From: Pararhodobacter aggregans
GTDB lineage: Bacteria; Pseudomonadota; Alphaproteobacteria; Rhodobacterales; Rhodobacteraceae
Assembly (NCBI RefSeq): GCF_003075525.1
Contig: NZ_QDDR01000001.1
Coordinates: 496,001-560,000, forward strand
Reading direction: 5' to 3'
DNA length: 64,000 nt
The notes under the pieces: model-generated
The model's input: the letters and a program-made list of their open reading frames with translations, nothing else
Database searches by the model: none
Told to the model about the DNA's origin: nothing
Program-made: the position numbers and the translations under genes
In this document: positions 34,075 through 44,032 of the stretch, in pieces
Position numbering within the stretch: position 1 is the stretch's first letter
Layout: every line of letters begins with the position of its first letter

Positions 34075-36045
34075 TCAGATCAGGGATTTGGCCGTTTCGA
34101 CAACGGCTTGCGGCGTGATGCCGAAATGCTCGTAAAGCGCGGGCGCGGCGGCGGAGGCGCCGAAGCCATTCATGCCGACGAAAGCATCCGTGCTGCGCAG
34201 GAGGCTGTCCCAGCCCATGCGGATCGCCGCTTCCACGCCGATCCGGGGCGCCTGACCCAGCACGGCGGCGCGGTAGGCGTCGGATTGGCGCGCGAAATGC
34301 TCGAAGGAAGGGGCGGAGACGACGGCGGCGCGGATGCCCTCGGCCGCCAGCGCCTCGGCGGCTTTCACCGCGAGGTCGACCTCCGAGCCGGTGGCGATCA
34401 GCGTCACCTGCCGCTCGCCCGGGTCGCGCAGCAGATAGGCGCCGCGGGCGGTCAGGTTCTCGCCCGCCTCGGCCCGGAGGAGGGGCAGGTTCTGGCGGCT
34501 GAGCGCCAGCAGCACCGGGCCGTCGGTTGCCGCGACGGCGATCTCCCAGGCCTCGGCGGTTTCCACGGCGTCGGCGGGGCGCAGGACGGTCAGGTTGGGT
34601 ATGGCCCGCAGCGAGGCAAGGATTTCAACGGGTTGATGCGTCGGCCCATCCTCACCCAGACCGATGCTGTCATGGGTCATGACAAACACTGTCGGCACGC
34701 CCATCAGCGCCGCCAGCCGGATCGCCGGCCGGGCGTAATCGGCGAAGGCGAGGAAGGTGCCGCCATAGGGCCGGAACAGCCCCGCCAGAGCGATGCCGTT
34801 CATCGCCGCGGCCATCCCATGCTCGCGCACCCCGTAATGCAGGTAGTCGCCGGTGAAATCGCCGGGCCGGACCGATGTCTGACCTTTGGTCCGAGTCAGG
34901 TTCGAGCCGGTCAGATCCGCCGATCCGCCGATCATAAGGGGCAGGGTGCCATTGACCACGCCCAAAGCCATTTCCGATGCCTTGCGGGTGGCGACTTTCG
35001 GTTTGTCTGACAATAGGCGTTGCTTGTAGTCGGCCATCGCCGCCGTGAAACCCGTCAGATCTTTCCCCCGCAACGCGTTGAACTCGTGACGGTCCGGGGC
35101 CGAGGCCAAGCGAGCCTCCCAGGCGGCGCGGGCTTCGGTCCCCCGGCGGGCAACCCGGGCCCAGGCGGCGTAGACGCTGGCCGGGATCTCGAAAGGCGCG
35201 TGGGTCCAGCCGAGATGGGCGCGGGCGGCGGCGATCTCCTCGGCCCCCAAGGGCGCCCCGTGCACGTCATGGCCCCCCTGCTTGTTCGGCGCGCCGAAGC
35301 CGATCACGGTGCGGCAGGCGATGAGCGAGGGGCGGGGGTCCTTGCGCGCCGCCTCGATGGCGTCGGCGATCTCGGTCGGTGTGTGCCCGTCGCACGAAAG
35401 CACATGCCAGCCCGAGGCCGCGAAGCGCGCCAATTGGTCGGTCGAGGTCGCCAGATCCGTGTCGCCGTCGATGGTGATCTTGTTGTCGTCCCACAGCACG
35501 ATCAGATGGCCGAGGCCAAGATGCCCGGCCAGATCAAGGGCTTCCTGGCTGATCCCCTCCATCAGACAGCCGTCCCCGGCGATGACATAGGTGAAATGGT
35601 CGATCAACCCGGGGAAGCGCGCATGGCCCAGCCGCTCGGACAAGGCCATGCCGACGGCGGTGGCGATGCCCTGACCCAGCGGGCCGGTGGTCATCTCGAT
35701 CCCCTTGGCGTGGCCGTATTCCGGGTGGCCGGCGGTGCGGCTGCCGAGCTGGCGGAAGGCACGAAGCTGGTCCATCCCCATGTCGTCATAGCCCAGCAGG
35801 TGATGGATCGCGTAGAGCAGCATCGATCCATGCCCGGCGGACAGCACGAAGCGGTCGCGGTTCGGCCAGTCTGGTGCCGTGGGGTCCAGCGTCACGAAGC
35901 GGTTAAAGAGGACGCTCGCCACATCGGCCATGCCCATCGGCATGCCGGGATGGCCGGAATTGGCCGCCTGAACCGCGTCCATGGCCAGGGCGCGGATGGC
36001 GTTCGCCATGGTGCGTTCGTCAGCAATCGGGGTGTGCAGGATCAT
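34075..36045 (-). CDS. cbbT: transketolase
   Basis: A 656-residue thiamine-diphosphate enzyme. The cofactor motif [34 protein letters not shown] is intact, as are the N-terminal [15 protein letters not shown] and the pyrimidine-domain [19 protein letters not shown]. It moves two-carbon units in ribulose-5-phosphate regeneration. It lies between cbbP and cbbG with short gaps, consistent with co-transcription. Confidence 0.94.
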   Translation of the reverse strand: MILHTPIADERTMANAIRALAMDAVQAANSGHPGMPMGMADVASVLFNRFVTLDPTAPDWPNRDRFVLSAGHGSMLLYAIHHLLGYDDMGMDQLRAFRQLGSRTAGHPEYGHAKGIEMTTGPLGQGIATAVGMALSERLGHARFPGLIDHFTYVIAGDGCLMEGISQEALDLAGHLGLGHLIVLWDDNKITIDGDTDLATSTDQLARFAASGWHVLSCDGHTPTEIADAIEAARKDPRPSLIACRTVIGFGAPNKQGGHDVHGAPLGAEEIAAARAHLGWTHAPFEIPASVYAAWARVARRGTEARAAWEARLASAPDRHEFNALRGKDLTGFTAAMADYKQRLLSDKPKVATRKASEMALGVVNGTLPLMIGGSADLTGSNLTRTKGQTSVRPGDFTGDYLHYGVREHGMAAAMNGIALAGLFRPYGGTFLAFADYARPAIRLAALMGVPTVFVMTHDSIGLGEDGPTHQPVEILASLRAIPNLTVLRPADAVETAEAWEIAVAATDGPVLLALSRQNLPLLRAEAGENLTARGAYLLRDPGERQVTLIATGSEVDLAVKAAEALAAEGIRAAVVSAPSFEHFARQSDAYRAAVLGQAPRIGVEAAIRMGWDSLLRSTDAFVGMNGFGASAAAPALYEHFGITPQAVVETAKSLI

Positions 36046-36055
36046 GAAACCCTCC

Positions 36056-36934
36056 TCAGGCGCGCAGCTTGCGCGCGGTCGAGACCAGCCGCTCGATCAG
36101 CGGGGTCAGGATCAGTTGCATCGCCAGATCCTGCTTGTTGCCGGGGATGACGATGGAATTGGCGCGGGTCATCCACGAGCCCTGGATCATCGCGGTCAGA
36201 TACGGAAAATCGATCCCGCGCGGGTTCTTGAAGCGGATGACGACCAGGCTTTCGTCGGGCGTCGGGATCCAGCGGGCGACGAAAGGGTTCGAGGTATCGA
36301 CCACCGGCACGCGCTGGAAATTGATATCGGTTTCAGTGAATTGCGGCGTGATGCAATGCACATAGGCATGCATCCGGCGCAGGATCACATCGGTCACGGC
36401 CTCGGTCGAATAGCCGCGGGTGGCGCGGTCGCGGTGGATCTTCTGGATCCATTCGAGGTTGATGACCGGCACCACGCCGATCTTCAGATCCGCCAGCGCC
36501 GGCAGGTTGACCTGATCGTTGACCACGGCGCCATGCAGCCCTTCGTAGAAGAGGACGTCCGAGCCATCGGCAAAGGGTTTCCAGGCGGTGAATTCGCCGG
36601 GGGGGACGCCGTGCCGTTCGGCCTCGGCCGCGTCATGGACATAATGCCGGGTGCGGCCCTTGCCGGTCTCGCCATAGTCGCGAAAGACCCGCTCCAGTTC
36701 TCCCAACTCATTGGCTTCATAGCTGAAATGGGAAAAGGTCTGGTCGCCCTCGGCATAGCGCCGGGCCAGTTCGTCCCGCATCTCGGCCCGGTTGAAGCGG
36801 TGAAAGGCGTCGCCTTCGATCGCCACGGCGGTGATGCCCTCGCGGCGGAAGATCTGGTCGAAGGTCGCCTTGACGGTCGAGGTCCCCGCGCCGGACGAGC
36901 CGGTGACGGAAATGATCGGATATTTGCGGCTCAT
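36056..36934 (-). CDS. cbbP: phosphoribulokinase
   Basis: A 292-residue class I (bacterial, octameric-type) phosphoribulokinase. The P-loop GSSGAGTST is at residues 12-20. Further segments are EGDAFHRF and [10 protein letters not shown], with the basic substrate-site arginines downstream. It makes ribulose-1,5-bisphosphate, one of the two reactions unique to the Calvin cycle. The start overlaps the cbbF stop by ATGA. Confidence 0.95.
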   Translation of the reverse strand: MSRKYPIISVTGSSGAGTSTVKATFDQIFRREGITAVAIEGDAFHRFNRAEMRDELARRYAEGDQTFSHFSYEANELGELERVFRDYGETGKGRTRHYVHDAAEAERHGVPPGEFTAWKPFADGSDVLFYEGLHGAVVNDQVNLPALADLKIGVVPVINLEWIQKIHRDRATRGYSTEAVTDVILRRMHAYVHCITPQFTETDINFQRVPVVDTSNPFVARWIPTPDESLVVIRFKNPRGIDFPYLTAMIQGSWMTRANSIVIPGNKQDLAMQLILTPLIERLVSTARKLRA

Positions 36935-37941
36935 TGGGGGCTCCGGAACAGGCCACGCTTGCCGAACAGCGCCGAGGTCTCGGCCGCGGGCAGGTCGTGG
37001 TAGGTGGCGACGCGGGCGACCTTGTTGGCCGACCCGAAGACGAAGGGGATGCGGGCGTGCAACTGGCCGGGGATCGCGTCCAGCACCGGGTCGACGCCAT
37101 CGGTGGCCCGCCCGCCGGCCTTTTCGACCAGAAAGGCGATGGGCGCGCATTCGTAGACCAGCCTCAGGCGCCCCGCGCGATAGCCGGGGCGCGCGTCGCC
37201 CGGGTAGAGAAAGATGCCGCCCCGGGTCAGGATGCGGTGCGTCTCGGCCACCAGGGACGCGATCCAGCGCATGTTGAAATTGCGCCCCGCAGGCCCCTCG
37301 GCGCCCGCCACGCGGTCGTCGATATAGGCGCGGATCGGTGCTTCCCAATGGCGGTAGTTCGAGGCGTTGATGGCGTATTCGCTGGATTCCGGCGGCAGGA
37401 CGGGCAGGGGGCCCAGCAGGCGGAAGCGGCCGGTGTCGGGGTCCAGCACATATTTCACCGGCGCGTCGCCGACGCTGACGACCAGCGCGCATTGCGGGCC
37501 GAAGATCGCATAGCCCGCCGCACGCAGGTCGCGGCCCGGGCGCAGGAAGCTGGCCTCGGGCGTGGCGGCGGCGGGGTAGAGGCCGAAGATCGTGCCGATC
37601 GAGACATTGGTGTCGATGTTGGAGGACCCGTCCAAGGGGTCGATGGCCAGTGCCAGCGTGCCCTCGGGGTCCAGCGCGACCACGGTTTCCTGCTCCTCCG
37701 ACGCATAGAACCGCACGCCCGCCCCGGCCATGGCCGCCCGGAAGGCATCGTCGGCGATCACGTCCAGCGCCTTTTGCGCGTCGCCGTCGCTGTTGGTGCC
37801 GGCGCTGGCCCCCAGCGCCTCGTCCAGACCGCCGCGCTGGATGCGCCGGGCGAGCGTCGCCGCCACGCCGGCCAGACGGTCGACCGCCAGCGCGAGGTCA
37901 TCCGGGGTGCCCAGCGGCACCCGGTCGAGGCTTGTCAGCAT
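36931..37941 (-). CDS. cbbF: fructose-1,6-bisphosphatase, class I
   Basis: A 336-residue FBPase. The metal-site motif [20 protein letters not shown] and the substrate segment [20 protein letters not shown] are intact, with the late GGIFLYPGD block. It is the first gene of the leftward cbbFPTGAEZY operon, 94 bases from a divergent cbbR. An ATG start at 37941 is used. Confidence 0.94.
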   Translation of the reverse strand: MLTSLDRVPLGTPDDLALAVDRLAGVAATLARRIQRGGLDEALGASAGTNSDGDAQKALDVIADDAFRAAMAGAGVRFYASEEQETVVALDPEGTLALAIDPLDGSSNIDTNVSIGTIFGLYPAAATPEASFLRPGRDLRAAGYAIFGPQCALVVSVGDAPVKYVLDPDTGRFRLLGPLPVLPPESSEYAINASNYRHWEAPIRAYIDDRVAGAEGPAGRNFNMRWIASLVAETHRILTRGGIFLYPGDARPGYRAGRLRLVYECAPIAFLVEKAGGRATDGVDPVLDAIPGQLHARIPFVFGSANKVARVATYHDLPAAETSALFGKRGLFRSPQ

Positions 37942-38009
37942 GATGATGGATCCTCCCAGATGGGCCGGGCTTGGGGCCTCAGGCTTGACAGCACCATGCG
38001 GCAGGGTCA

Positions 38010-38025
38010 GATTTGAGGAAATTTA
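38010..38025. promoter_or_regulatory. CbbR-type site between cbbF and cbbR
   Basis: GATTTGAGGAA (38010-38020) closely resembles GATTTGTGGAA in the cbbL promoter region, in the same orientation relative to the leftward operon. It overlaps a T-N11-A LysR-type site at 38013-38025 in a short AT-rich stretch within an otherwise GC-rich 94-base divergent region. Confidence 0.5.
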
Positions 38026-38035
38026 AACTTTCGGA

Positions 38036-38989
38036 ATGGATATTCAGGTTTTTGGAATGGCCCGTCTGGACGCCGTGACACTGAAGCAATTGCGCGCCCT
38101 GATCGCCGTGGCCGAGCATCGCTCGCTGACCGAAGCGGCCCATGCGCAACACCTGTCGGCGCCCGCTATTCACAGCCAGATCAAAGGGTTGGAGGAGGCG
38201 GTGGGGCGCCCCTTGCTGACCCGCCCCGCCGATGGCGCGGCCTTTCTGCCAACCCCCGAAGGCGCCGCGATGCTGGAGGCCGCGCGCCGGATGATGGCGC
38301 TTTTGTCGCAGGCGCGGGATCAGATCCGGGCCTTGGGCGCCGGTCACGCCGGGCATGTGACGCTGGGCACCGTCTCGACCGCCAAGTATTTCGCGCCGCA
38401 TCTGGTGGCGCTGCTGCAACGCGCGTCCCCGGATATCGAGATCGCTTTGCGGGTCGCGAACCGGGGCGAGACGCTGGCCGAACTCGGCCGGGGCGAATAC
38501 GATCTCGCCATCATGGGCCGGCCGCCGCGCGAGTATCTGCAAGGCGCGGTGCCGCTGGGACCGCACCCGCATGGCGTGATCCTGCCGCCGGGCCACCCGC
38601 TCGCCGCGGCCGAGGGCTTCGACGCATCGCGCCTGATGGCCGAGACCTGGCTGGTGCGCGAGGCCGGGTCGGGGACGCGGATCCTGATGGAGCGCTTCCT
38701 CGACCGGACGGGCGAGGGGCCGCCCGCGCGGATCGTGACGATGGATTCGAACGAGACGATCAAGCAGGCGGTGATCGCCGGGCTGGGCGTCGCCTTCCTC
38801 AGCCTGCACACGGTGGTCGAGGAATTGCGCGCCGGTCGGCTGACGCTGCTTCGCGGGCTGGGGCTGCCGCTGATGCGGCACTGGTATCTGATCGTGCCGC
38901 CGCAGCCCTCGGGCGTCGCGCGGCGCATCGCCGACCAGATCGTCGGGTTGAACGGCGCCTATTTCCCTGATCCGCCGCTCAGCGGGTAA
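38036..38989 (+). CDS. cbbR: LysR-type regulator CbbR of the cbbF operon
   Basis: A 317-residue LysR protein. The HTH (LTEAAHAQHLSAPAIHSQIKGLEEAVGRPLL) is followed by a CbbR-type effector domain with TVSTAKYFAPHLVALL and FLDRTGEGPPARIVTMDSNETIKQAV. It is divergent from cbbF, its likely target, and its 3' end overlaps cbbO by 11 bases in convergent orientation. A second ATG at 38057 (MARLDAVTLKQLRALIAVAEH) is an equally good start. A recognisable paralogue lies at 44033. Confidence 0.88.
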   Translation: MDIQVFGMARLDAVTLKQLRALIAVAEHRSLTEAAHAQHLSAPAIHSQIKGLEEAVGRPLLTRPADGAAFLPTPEGAAMLEAARRMMALLSQARDQIRALGAGHAGHVTLGTVSTAKYFAPHLVALLQRASPDIEIALRVANRGETLAELGRGEYDLAIMGRPPREYLQGAVPLGPHPHGVILPPGHPLAAAEGFDASRLMAETWLVREAGSGTRILMERFLDRTGEGPPARIVTMDSNETIKQAVIAGLGVAFLSLHTVVEELRAGRLTLLRGLGLPLMRHWYLIVPPQPSGVARRIADQIVGLNGAYFPDPPLSG

Positions 38990-41237
38990 GGGCGGCGTAG
39001 AGCTGCGGCAGACGCTCGGGCAGGCGGTCGACGCGGTCCAGAACCAGCGCGTTGCGGGGGCCGAAGATGCGCGTGACATAGGCATCCGCCCCGGGGTCGA
39101 GCGACAGGCAGAAGGGCGTCACACCCTGCCGCGCGGCCTCTTCGACGGCCCGGCGGGCGTCGGCGCGCAGAGAGAGCGGGTCCTTCACGTCGATGTCGGC
39201 GGGGGCGCCGTCAGTCAGCACGATCATCAGCTTGCGGCTGGCTTTCACCTGACCCAGATGGTGCGTCGCGTGGCGGATCGCGGTGCCCATTCTGGTGCTG
39301 AGGCGGCCCTCGGCGCCCATCAGGCGGGCCTTGGCCATGGTATCCCAAGGGGCGGTGAAGTCCTTGAAACGGCTGTAGAAAACCTGCTGCCGTCCGTCCG
39401 ACTGAAAGCCGTGGAGGGCGAAGGCATCGCCGACGCGGTGGATCGCCTCGGCCAGCAGGACGCAGGCGGATTGCGTGAGGTCCAGGACCGTCTCGCCGCC
39501 CGCCGTGGGGTCGTTGGTGGATTCGCTGAGGTCGAGCAGCACCATCACCGCCGTATCGCGGATCTTGCGGTCGAGCCGCATCATTACCCTCGGGTCGGGC
39601 TGCCGGCGAAGGCGCGTGTCGATGGCGGCAGAGACGGCGGCGTTGAGGTCCAGCTCGTCGCCGTCCTCCAGCTTGCGCACCCGGATTGTGCCCTGCGGGC
39701 GCATCGCATCCAGCCGGTGGCGCAGGCTTTCCATGACCTTGCGGTGGCGGTCGAGGATCGCCTCGGCCTTGGTGGGATCGCCCAGCCGGGGCCGTTTTTC
39801 CAGCACGTTCGCCCAGGCCGGGCGCATCAACTGGATCTGGTGGTCGAACTCGTCATAGGGGATGGGCGGCGAGAGCGGTTCCTTGCCCTCGCGGTCGTTG
39901 ACGCTGCTGCCGTCATCGTCGAAAAGCTCGTGCGCCTGGACCCAGATTTCCTGGGCATCGGCGCCGGCGGTCTCGACCTCGACCTCGTTCACCATCTCCA
40001 TGATCGAGACGTATTTGCGCAGTTGCGGCGTCTGGGCGGGGGCGCTGTCGATCTCCAGTTCTTCGAAGGTCCAGAGCACCCGGTTGTCGCAGCGGTAGGG
40101 GCATGAGGGCCGATCAGCCCAAGCAGAGAAAGTCTGACCTTTAAGGCGGTCGGCGAGGCGCAGCCCCAGATCGCGCGACTGGTCAGGCGATTGAAGGTCA
40201 GACGTCTGGAAGAGGTCCAGAATCCAGCGCTCTAGCGGGGCATCCTCAGATGCCTGTCCCAGCAATAGCGCCCGGGCGATCCGGTCGACCTGACCGCCAA
40301 GGCCCGGGCCTTCGCCCTGGTGAAACGGCGCCCAGAGGTCGCGCAGTCGGGGGAAGCGGGCGATGGCCAGCGCCTCGGCGCGGGCGTCCTCGATCAGGCC
40401 GATGCAGAGGCTCTGCAGGGCGCTCAGCCCTTCGCCTTGAAAGGGCTTTCGCAGGCAGCCGAGATGCGCGGCCAGATGGGCGACCTGCGCGCGGTAGAGG
40501 TCCAGCGCCGGCAGGTCCTGCCAGTCATCCAGCGCGTCGGGCAGGTGCAGGGCGGGGCCTTCGATAAAGGGTTGGAGGCCGGCGCGGGTCTCGACATCGC
40601 CCGCGGTCGGCACCAGCAGGAAATCCCGGCCCCAGAGGGCGCGCAGATACATGCCGAGGCGGCGCTGCACATCGACCAGCAGCACCCCCTTGCGTTCGCG
40701 CTGCAAGACCGCCTTCGACTCGGCCGAGACCAGCGAGAAATAGCGGTCGAGCTCGCGGTAATCGGTGCGATGCGCCTCGGCCCCCCAATCGGCCCAGCGG
40801 CGCAGGCCGCCGAGGGTGAGGACGTCCAGCAGCGCGCCCAGATGGTCCAGCATCGGGCGCAGCGCGCGGGGGGCGCGGGACAGGAGGTGGTCGAGAAACC
40901 GCAGGTACGAGCGGAACAGGCCGGCATCCCCCAGCCGCCGCGCGGCCAGCGGCGCGGTCGCCAGAATCCGTTCGATCACCGCGCCCGAGGTGCGCGAGGC
41001 AAAGGTCAGACAGGCGGGGGCGAGGTCGGCCAGGACCTCCTCGCCGATCTCGCGCGCGATCTGCGGCGCGGCCTCGATCCAGGCCAGAACCACAGCCTCG
41101 CCGCGGCCCATCTGGGTCAGCGCCTCGGCACCCTTCTGCCAGATTTCCAACCCTCGGGGCGAGAGGCGGCGGATCGCCTCGGGCCGCGCGGCCTCGAGCG
41201 CCGCCGCGAGGTCAGAACCAGGTGGCGACGGCGGCAT
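38979..41237 (-). CDS. cbbO: CbbO, von Willebrand A-domain subunit of RuBisCO activase
   Basis: A 752-residue protein with a long helical N-terminal region and a C-terminal von Willebrand factor A domain. The metal-ion-dependent adhesion site is intact: DLSES at residues 569-573, a later TRMGT threonine, and LTDGAP. CbbO links the CbbQ AAA+ ring to RuBisCO and helps remove inhibitory sugar phosphates. I choose the ATG at 41237 (25-base overlap with cbbQ); no better start lies between it and the conserved region. The 3' end overlaps convergent cbbR. Confidence 0.88.
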   Translation of the reverse strand: MPPSPPGSDLAAALEAARPEAIRRLSPRGLEIWQKGAEALTQMGRGEAVVLAWIEAAPQIAREIGEEVLADLAPACLTFASRTSGAVIERILATAPLAARRLGDAGLFRSYLRFLDHLLSRAPRALRPMLDHLGALLDVLTLGGLRRWADWGAEAHRTDYRELDRYFSLVSAESKAVLQRERKGVLLVDVQRRLGMYLRALWGRDFLLVPTAGDVETRAGLQPFIEGPALHLPDALDDWQDLPALDLYRAQVAHLAAHLGCLRKPFQGEGLSALQSLCIGLIEDARAEALAIARFPRLRDLWAPFHQGEGPGLGGQVDRIARALLLGQASEDAPLERWILDLFQTSDLQSPDQSRDLGLRLADRLKGQTFSAWADRPSCPYRCDNRVLWTFEELEIDSAPAQTPQLRKYVSIMEMVNEVEVETAGADAQEIWVQAHELFDDDGSSVNDREGKEPLSPPIPYDEFDHQIQLMRPAWANVLEKRPRLGDPTKAEAILDRHRKVMESLRHRLDAMRPQGTIRVRKLEDGDELDLNAAVSAAIDTRLRRQPDPRVMMRLDRKIRDTAVMVLLDLSESTNDPTAGGETVLDLTQSACVLLAEAIHRVGDAFALHGFQSDGRQQVFYSRFKDFTAPWDTMAKARLMGAEGRLSTRMGTAIRHATHHLGQVKASRKLMIVLTDGAPADIDVKDPLSLRADARRAVEEAARQGVTPFCLSLDPGADAYVTRIFGPRNALVLDRVDRLPERLPQLYAALTR

Positions 41238-42015
41238 CGAGCGCGTCCCGCATGTCCGGATCGTCGGTGATCGGGCGGACCAGGGCCATGGAACAGGCGG
41301 CACGGGGGGCGACACCGCCAGCAATCAGCCGGCCCGCGTGGATCAGCATCCGCGTGCTCAGCCCCTCGTCCAGACCATGGCCCTTGAGGTTGCGGGCGCG
41401 GGTGCCGATCTCGACCAGCCTCCCCGCCGTCCCGGCCTCGACGCCGCTTTCATGGGCGACGATCTCGGCCTCGATCCCGGGCTCGGGCCAGGTGAAATCG
41501 AGCGCGCCGAAGCGTTGCTTGGTCGATTGCTTGAGGTCCTTCATCAAGGACTGGTAGCCGGGGTTGTAGCTGATGACGAGCAGGAAATCGGCATGCGCGC
41601 GCAGGAGTTCCCCTTTCTTTTCAAGGGGCAGGGCGCGGCGGTCATCGGTCAGCGGGTGGATCGCGACGGTCGTGTCCTGCCGCGCCTCGACCACCTCATC
41701 CAGATAGCAGATGGCGCCATGGCGGGCGGCAAAGGTCAGGGGGCCGTCCTGCCAGCGCGTCCCCTCGGCATCGAGGAGGAAGCGGCCCACCAGATCCGAG
41801 GCGGTCATGTCCTCGTTGCAGGCGATTGTCACCAGGGGCCGGCCCAGCGCCCAGGCCATGTGTTCGACAAAGCGCGTCTTGCCGCAGCCGGTCGGGCCCT
41901 TCAGCATGACCGGCATCCGCGCGGTCCAGGCGGCGGTGAAAAGCGCGACCTCATCGCCCTGGGGCTTGTACCAGGGTTCGGCCGCGACGCGGTGCTGGTC
42001 GAGTGTGTCTTTCAT
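41212..42015 (-). CDS. cbbQ: CbbQ, AAA+ RuBisCO activase (NorQ/MoxR class)
   Basis: A 267-residue AAA+ ATPase with Walker A GPTGCGKT (residues 40-47), Walker B ICYLDE (Asp106, Glu107) and the NorQ/CbbQ-type C-terminal domain. With CbbO it forms the activase of form IA RuBisCO. It is 57 bases downstream of cbbS in the cbbLSQO operon. No carboxysome shell gene is nearby, so this is the cytosolic-type arrangement. Confidence 0.92.
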   Translation of the reverse strand: MKDTLDQHRVAAEPWYKPQGDEVALFTAAWTARMPVMLKGPTGCGKTRFVEHMAWALGRPLVTIACNEDMTASDLVGRFLLDAEGTRWQDGPLTFAARHGAICYLDEVVEARQDTTVAIHPLTDDRRALPLEKKGELLRAHADFLLVISYNPGYQSLMKDLKQSTKQRFGALDFTWPEPGIEAEIVAHESGVEAGTAGRLVEIGTRARNLKGHGLDEGLSTRMLIHAGRLIAGGVAPRAACSMALVRPITDDPDMRDALDAAVATWF

Positions 42016-42072
42016 CGGAGCCTCCGCAAAAGGCGCGGCCCGCCGGAGAGGGGGCTCGGCGGGCCGCAGGTC

Positions 42073-42426
42073 TCAGACCGGGATGCCCCGGTAGACGACC
42101 ATGTTGGCACCCTGCGACTGGGTGAAATTGTTGTAGCCGACGAAGCGGACATGGTTGCCGGGATTGGCCGCGTGGCAGGCGTCAAGCTCGGCGATGATGG
42201 CGTCGACATCGATCTCGCCGAACATCGGCAGCTTCCACATGTACCAGTAGTTCGACATGGCGAATTGCGGCTCGGTGTGTTCGATGGCCGGGTTCCAGCC
42301 GTGCTTGACCACCCATTCCACCTGTTTGCGGATCTGGTCCTTGGTCATCTCGGGCAGGTAGGAAAAGGTGCCCATCTTGCGGCTGGCGGGGTCGGAAAGG
42401 CGGGAGGTGTAGTCCTGGACGCTCAT
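42073..42426 (-). CDS. cbbS: RuBisCO small subunit, form IA
   Basis: A 117-residue small subunit with [32 protein letters not shown] and [43 protein letters not shown], the standard form IA layout with a short beta-A/B loop. The start at 42426 gives [10 protein letters not shown]. It is separated from cbbL by 80 bases that hold a hairpin and a dispersed repeat. Confidence 0.95.
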   Translation of the reverse strand: MSVQDYTSRLSDPASRKMGTFSYLPEMTKDQIRKQVEWVVKHGWNPAIEHTEPQFAMSNYWYMWKLPMFGEIDVDAIIAELDACHAANPGNHVRFVGYNNFTQSQGANMVVYRGIPV

Positions 42427-42452
42427 GCGTTGGTCCTCGTGGCGGCCGGGAG

Positions 42453-42500
42453 CCGGGGGTTTCACCCCCGGACCCCCAGCGTATTTGGGGCAGAATGAAA
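42453..42500 (-). repeat. cbbL-cbbS intercistronic hairpin plus dispersed repeat (copy 2)
   Basis: CCGGGGGT (42453-42460) and ACCCCCGG (42464-42471) form an 8-bp stem with a 3-base loop. Adjacent, at 42479-42500, lies GTATTTGGGGCAGAATGAAA preceded by GC, nearly identical to the sequence at 19768. Being inside the operon, the hairpin will be in the cbbLS transcript and could affect the ratio or stability of the two messages. Confidence 0.65.
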
Positions 42501-42506
42501 GGGCGG

Positions 42507-43937
42507 TCAGCGGTGCTGGACGTCGAGCTTGTCGACGGTGTCGAACTCGAACTTGATTTCCTTCCAGGTTTCCATGGCGATCTTCAGCTCGGGCGAGTGC
42601 CGGGCGGCCTTCGTCAGGATGTCCTTGCCTTCGCGTTCCAGCTCGCGGCCCTCGTTGCGGGCCTGGACGCAGGCCTCGAGCGCGACGCGGTTGGCGGCGG
42701 CGCCGGCGGCGTTGCCCCAGGGGTGGCCCAGCGTGCCACCGCCGAATTGCAGGACCGAGTCATTGCCGAAGATCGAGACCAGCGCCGGCATGTGCCAGAC
42801 ATGGATCCCGCCCGAGGCGACCGGGAAGACGCCGGGCATCGAGCCCCAGTCCTGATCGAAGAAGATGCCGCGCGCGCGGTCTTCCTTGACATAGCGGTCG
42901 CGCATCAGGTCGATCCAGCCCAGCGTCGCCTCGCGGTCGCCTTCGAGCTTGCCGACCACGGTGCCGGAATGCAGGTGGTCGCCGCCGAGAAGCCGCAGCA
43001 GCTTGGCCAGCACCCGGAAGTTGATGCCGTGATTGGGGTTGCGGTCGAGCACGGCGTGCATGGCGCGGTGGACGTGCAGCAGCATGCCGTTGTCGCGGCA
43101 CCACTTGGACAGCGAGTTATGCGCGGCCCAGCCCAGCGTCAGGTAATCCGACATGATGATCGGCGTGCCCAGTTCCTTGGCGAATTCGGCGCGCTGGAAC
43201 ATGTCCTCGATGGTGGGCGCGGTCACGTTCATGTAGTGACCCTTGCGCTCGCCGGTCTCGGCCTCGGATTTCTCGATGGCCTCCTGGCAGAAGAGGAAGC
43301 GGTCGCGCCAGCGCATGAAGGGCTGGGAATTGACGTTCTCGTCGTCCTTGGTGAAGTCGAGCCCGCCGCGCAGGCATTCATAGACGGCGCGGCCGTAGTT
43401 CTTGGCGGAAAGGCCGAGCTTCGGCTTGATGGTGCAGCCCAGCAGGGGGCGGCCGTATTTGTCCATCTTGTCGCGTTCGACATGGATGCCGTGGGGCGGG
43501 CCGAAGCAGGTTTTCACGAACCAGATGGGGAAGCGGACGTCCTCCAGGCGCAGGGACCGCACCGCCTTGAAGCCGAAGACGTTGCCCACCAGCGAGGTGA
43601 AGACGTTGACCACCGAGCCTTCCTCGAAAAGGTCGGCGGGGTAGGCCACGAAGGCATAGAAGGCGTCGTCATGGCCTGGCACATCCTCGACCCGGTAGGC
43701 GCGGCCCTTGTAGAAATCGAGGTCGGTCAGCAGGTCGGTCCAGACCGTGGTCCAGGTGCCGGTCGAGCTTTCGGCGGCCACCGCCGCGGCGGCTTCCTCA
43801 CGCGGGACGCCGGCCTGGGGGATGACCTTGAACACGGCCAGGATGTCGGTGTCCCTGGGGGTGTAATTCGGTTCCCAATAGGTCGAGCGGTATTCCTTCA
43901 CCCCGGCGTCATAGCGCTTGCTGGTTTGCATGTTCAT
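42507..43937 (-). CDS. cbbL: RuBisCO large subunit, form IA
   Basis: A 476-residue large subunit. Residues for carbamylation and magnesium are in [17 protein letters not shown] (Lys197, Asp199, Glu200). The catalytic TIKPKLGLS lysines are Lys171 and Lys173, and [11 protein letters not shown] is loop 6. The N-terminus ([19 protein letters not shown]) is the green-type form IA pattern of chemoautotrophs, not the red-type form IC seen in Rhodobacter sphaeroides. It catalyses CO2 fixation onto ribulose-1,5-bisphosphate. The start has a GGAGGAG site. It is the first gene of cbbLSQO, divergent from a cbbR. Confidence 0.97.
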   Translation of the reverse strand: MNMQTSKRYDAGVKEYRSTYWEPNYTPRDTDILAVFKVIPQAGVPREEAAAAVAAESSTGTWTTVWTDLLTDLDFYKGRAYRVEDVPGHDDAFYAFVAYPADLFEEGSVVNVFTSLVGNVFGFKAVRSLRLEDVRFPIWFVKTCFGPPHGIHVERDKMDKYGRPLLGCTIKPKLGLSAKNYGRAVYECLRGGLDFTKDDENVNSQPFMRWRDRFLFCQEAIEKSEAETGERKGHYMNVTAPTIEDMFQRAEFAKELGTPIIMSDYLTLGWAAHNSLSKWCRDNGMLLHVHRAMHAVLDRNPNHGINFRVLAKLLRLLGGDHLHSGTVVGKLEGDREATLGWIDLMRDRYVKEDRARGIFFDQDWGSMPGVFPVASGGIHVWHMPALVSIFGNDSVLQFGGGTLGHPWGNAAGAAANRVALEACVQARNEGRELEREGKDILTKAARHSPELKIAMETWKEIKFEFDTVDKLDVQHR

Positions 43938-43972
43938 GCGGGTCTCCTCCCCTTGCTGGGGGGAGTAAGCGG

Positions 43973-43996
43973 GATTTGTGGAATAAAGAAAAATGA
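43973..43996. promoter_or_regulatory. CbbR-type site between cbbL and cbbR
   Basis: GATTTGTGGAA at 43973-43983 matches the element before cbbF in sequence and orientation. It runs into an AT-rich tract with T-N11-A spacings (for example 43975-43987 and 43984-43996). The site is 36 bases from the cbbL start and 50 from the cbbR start in a 95-base divergent region. Confidence 0.5.
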
Positions 43997-44032
43997 ATAG
44001 TTTTTAGTCAAAGAATAGGGTTTGATCTGTTC

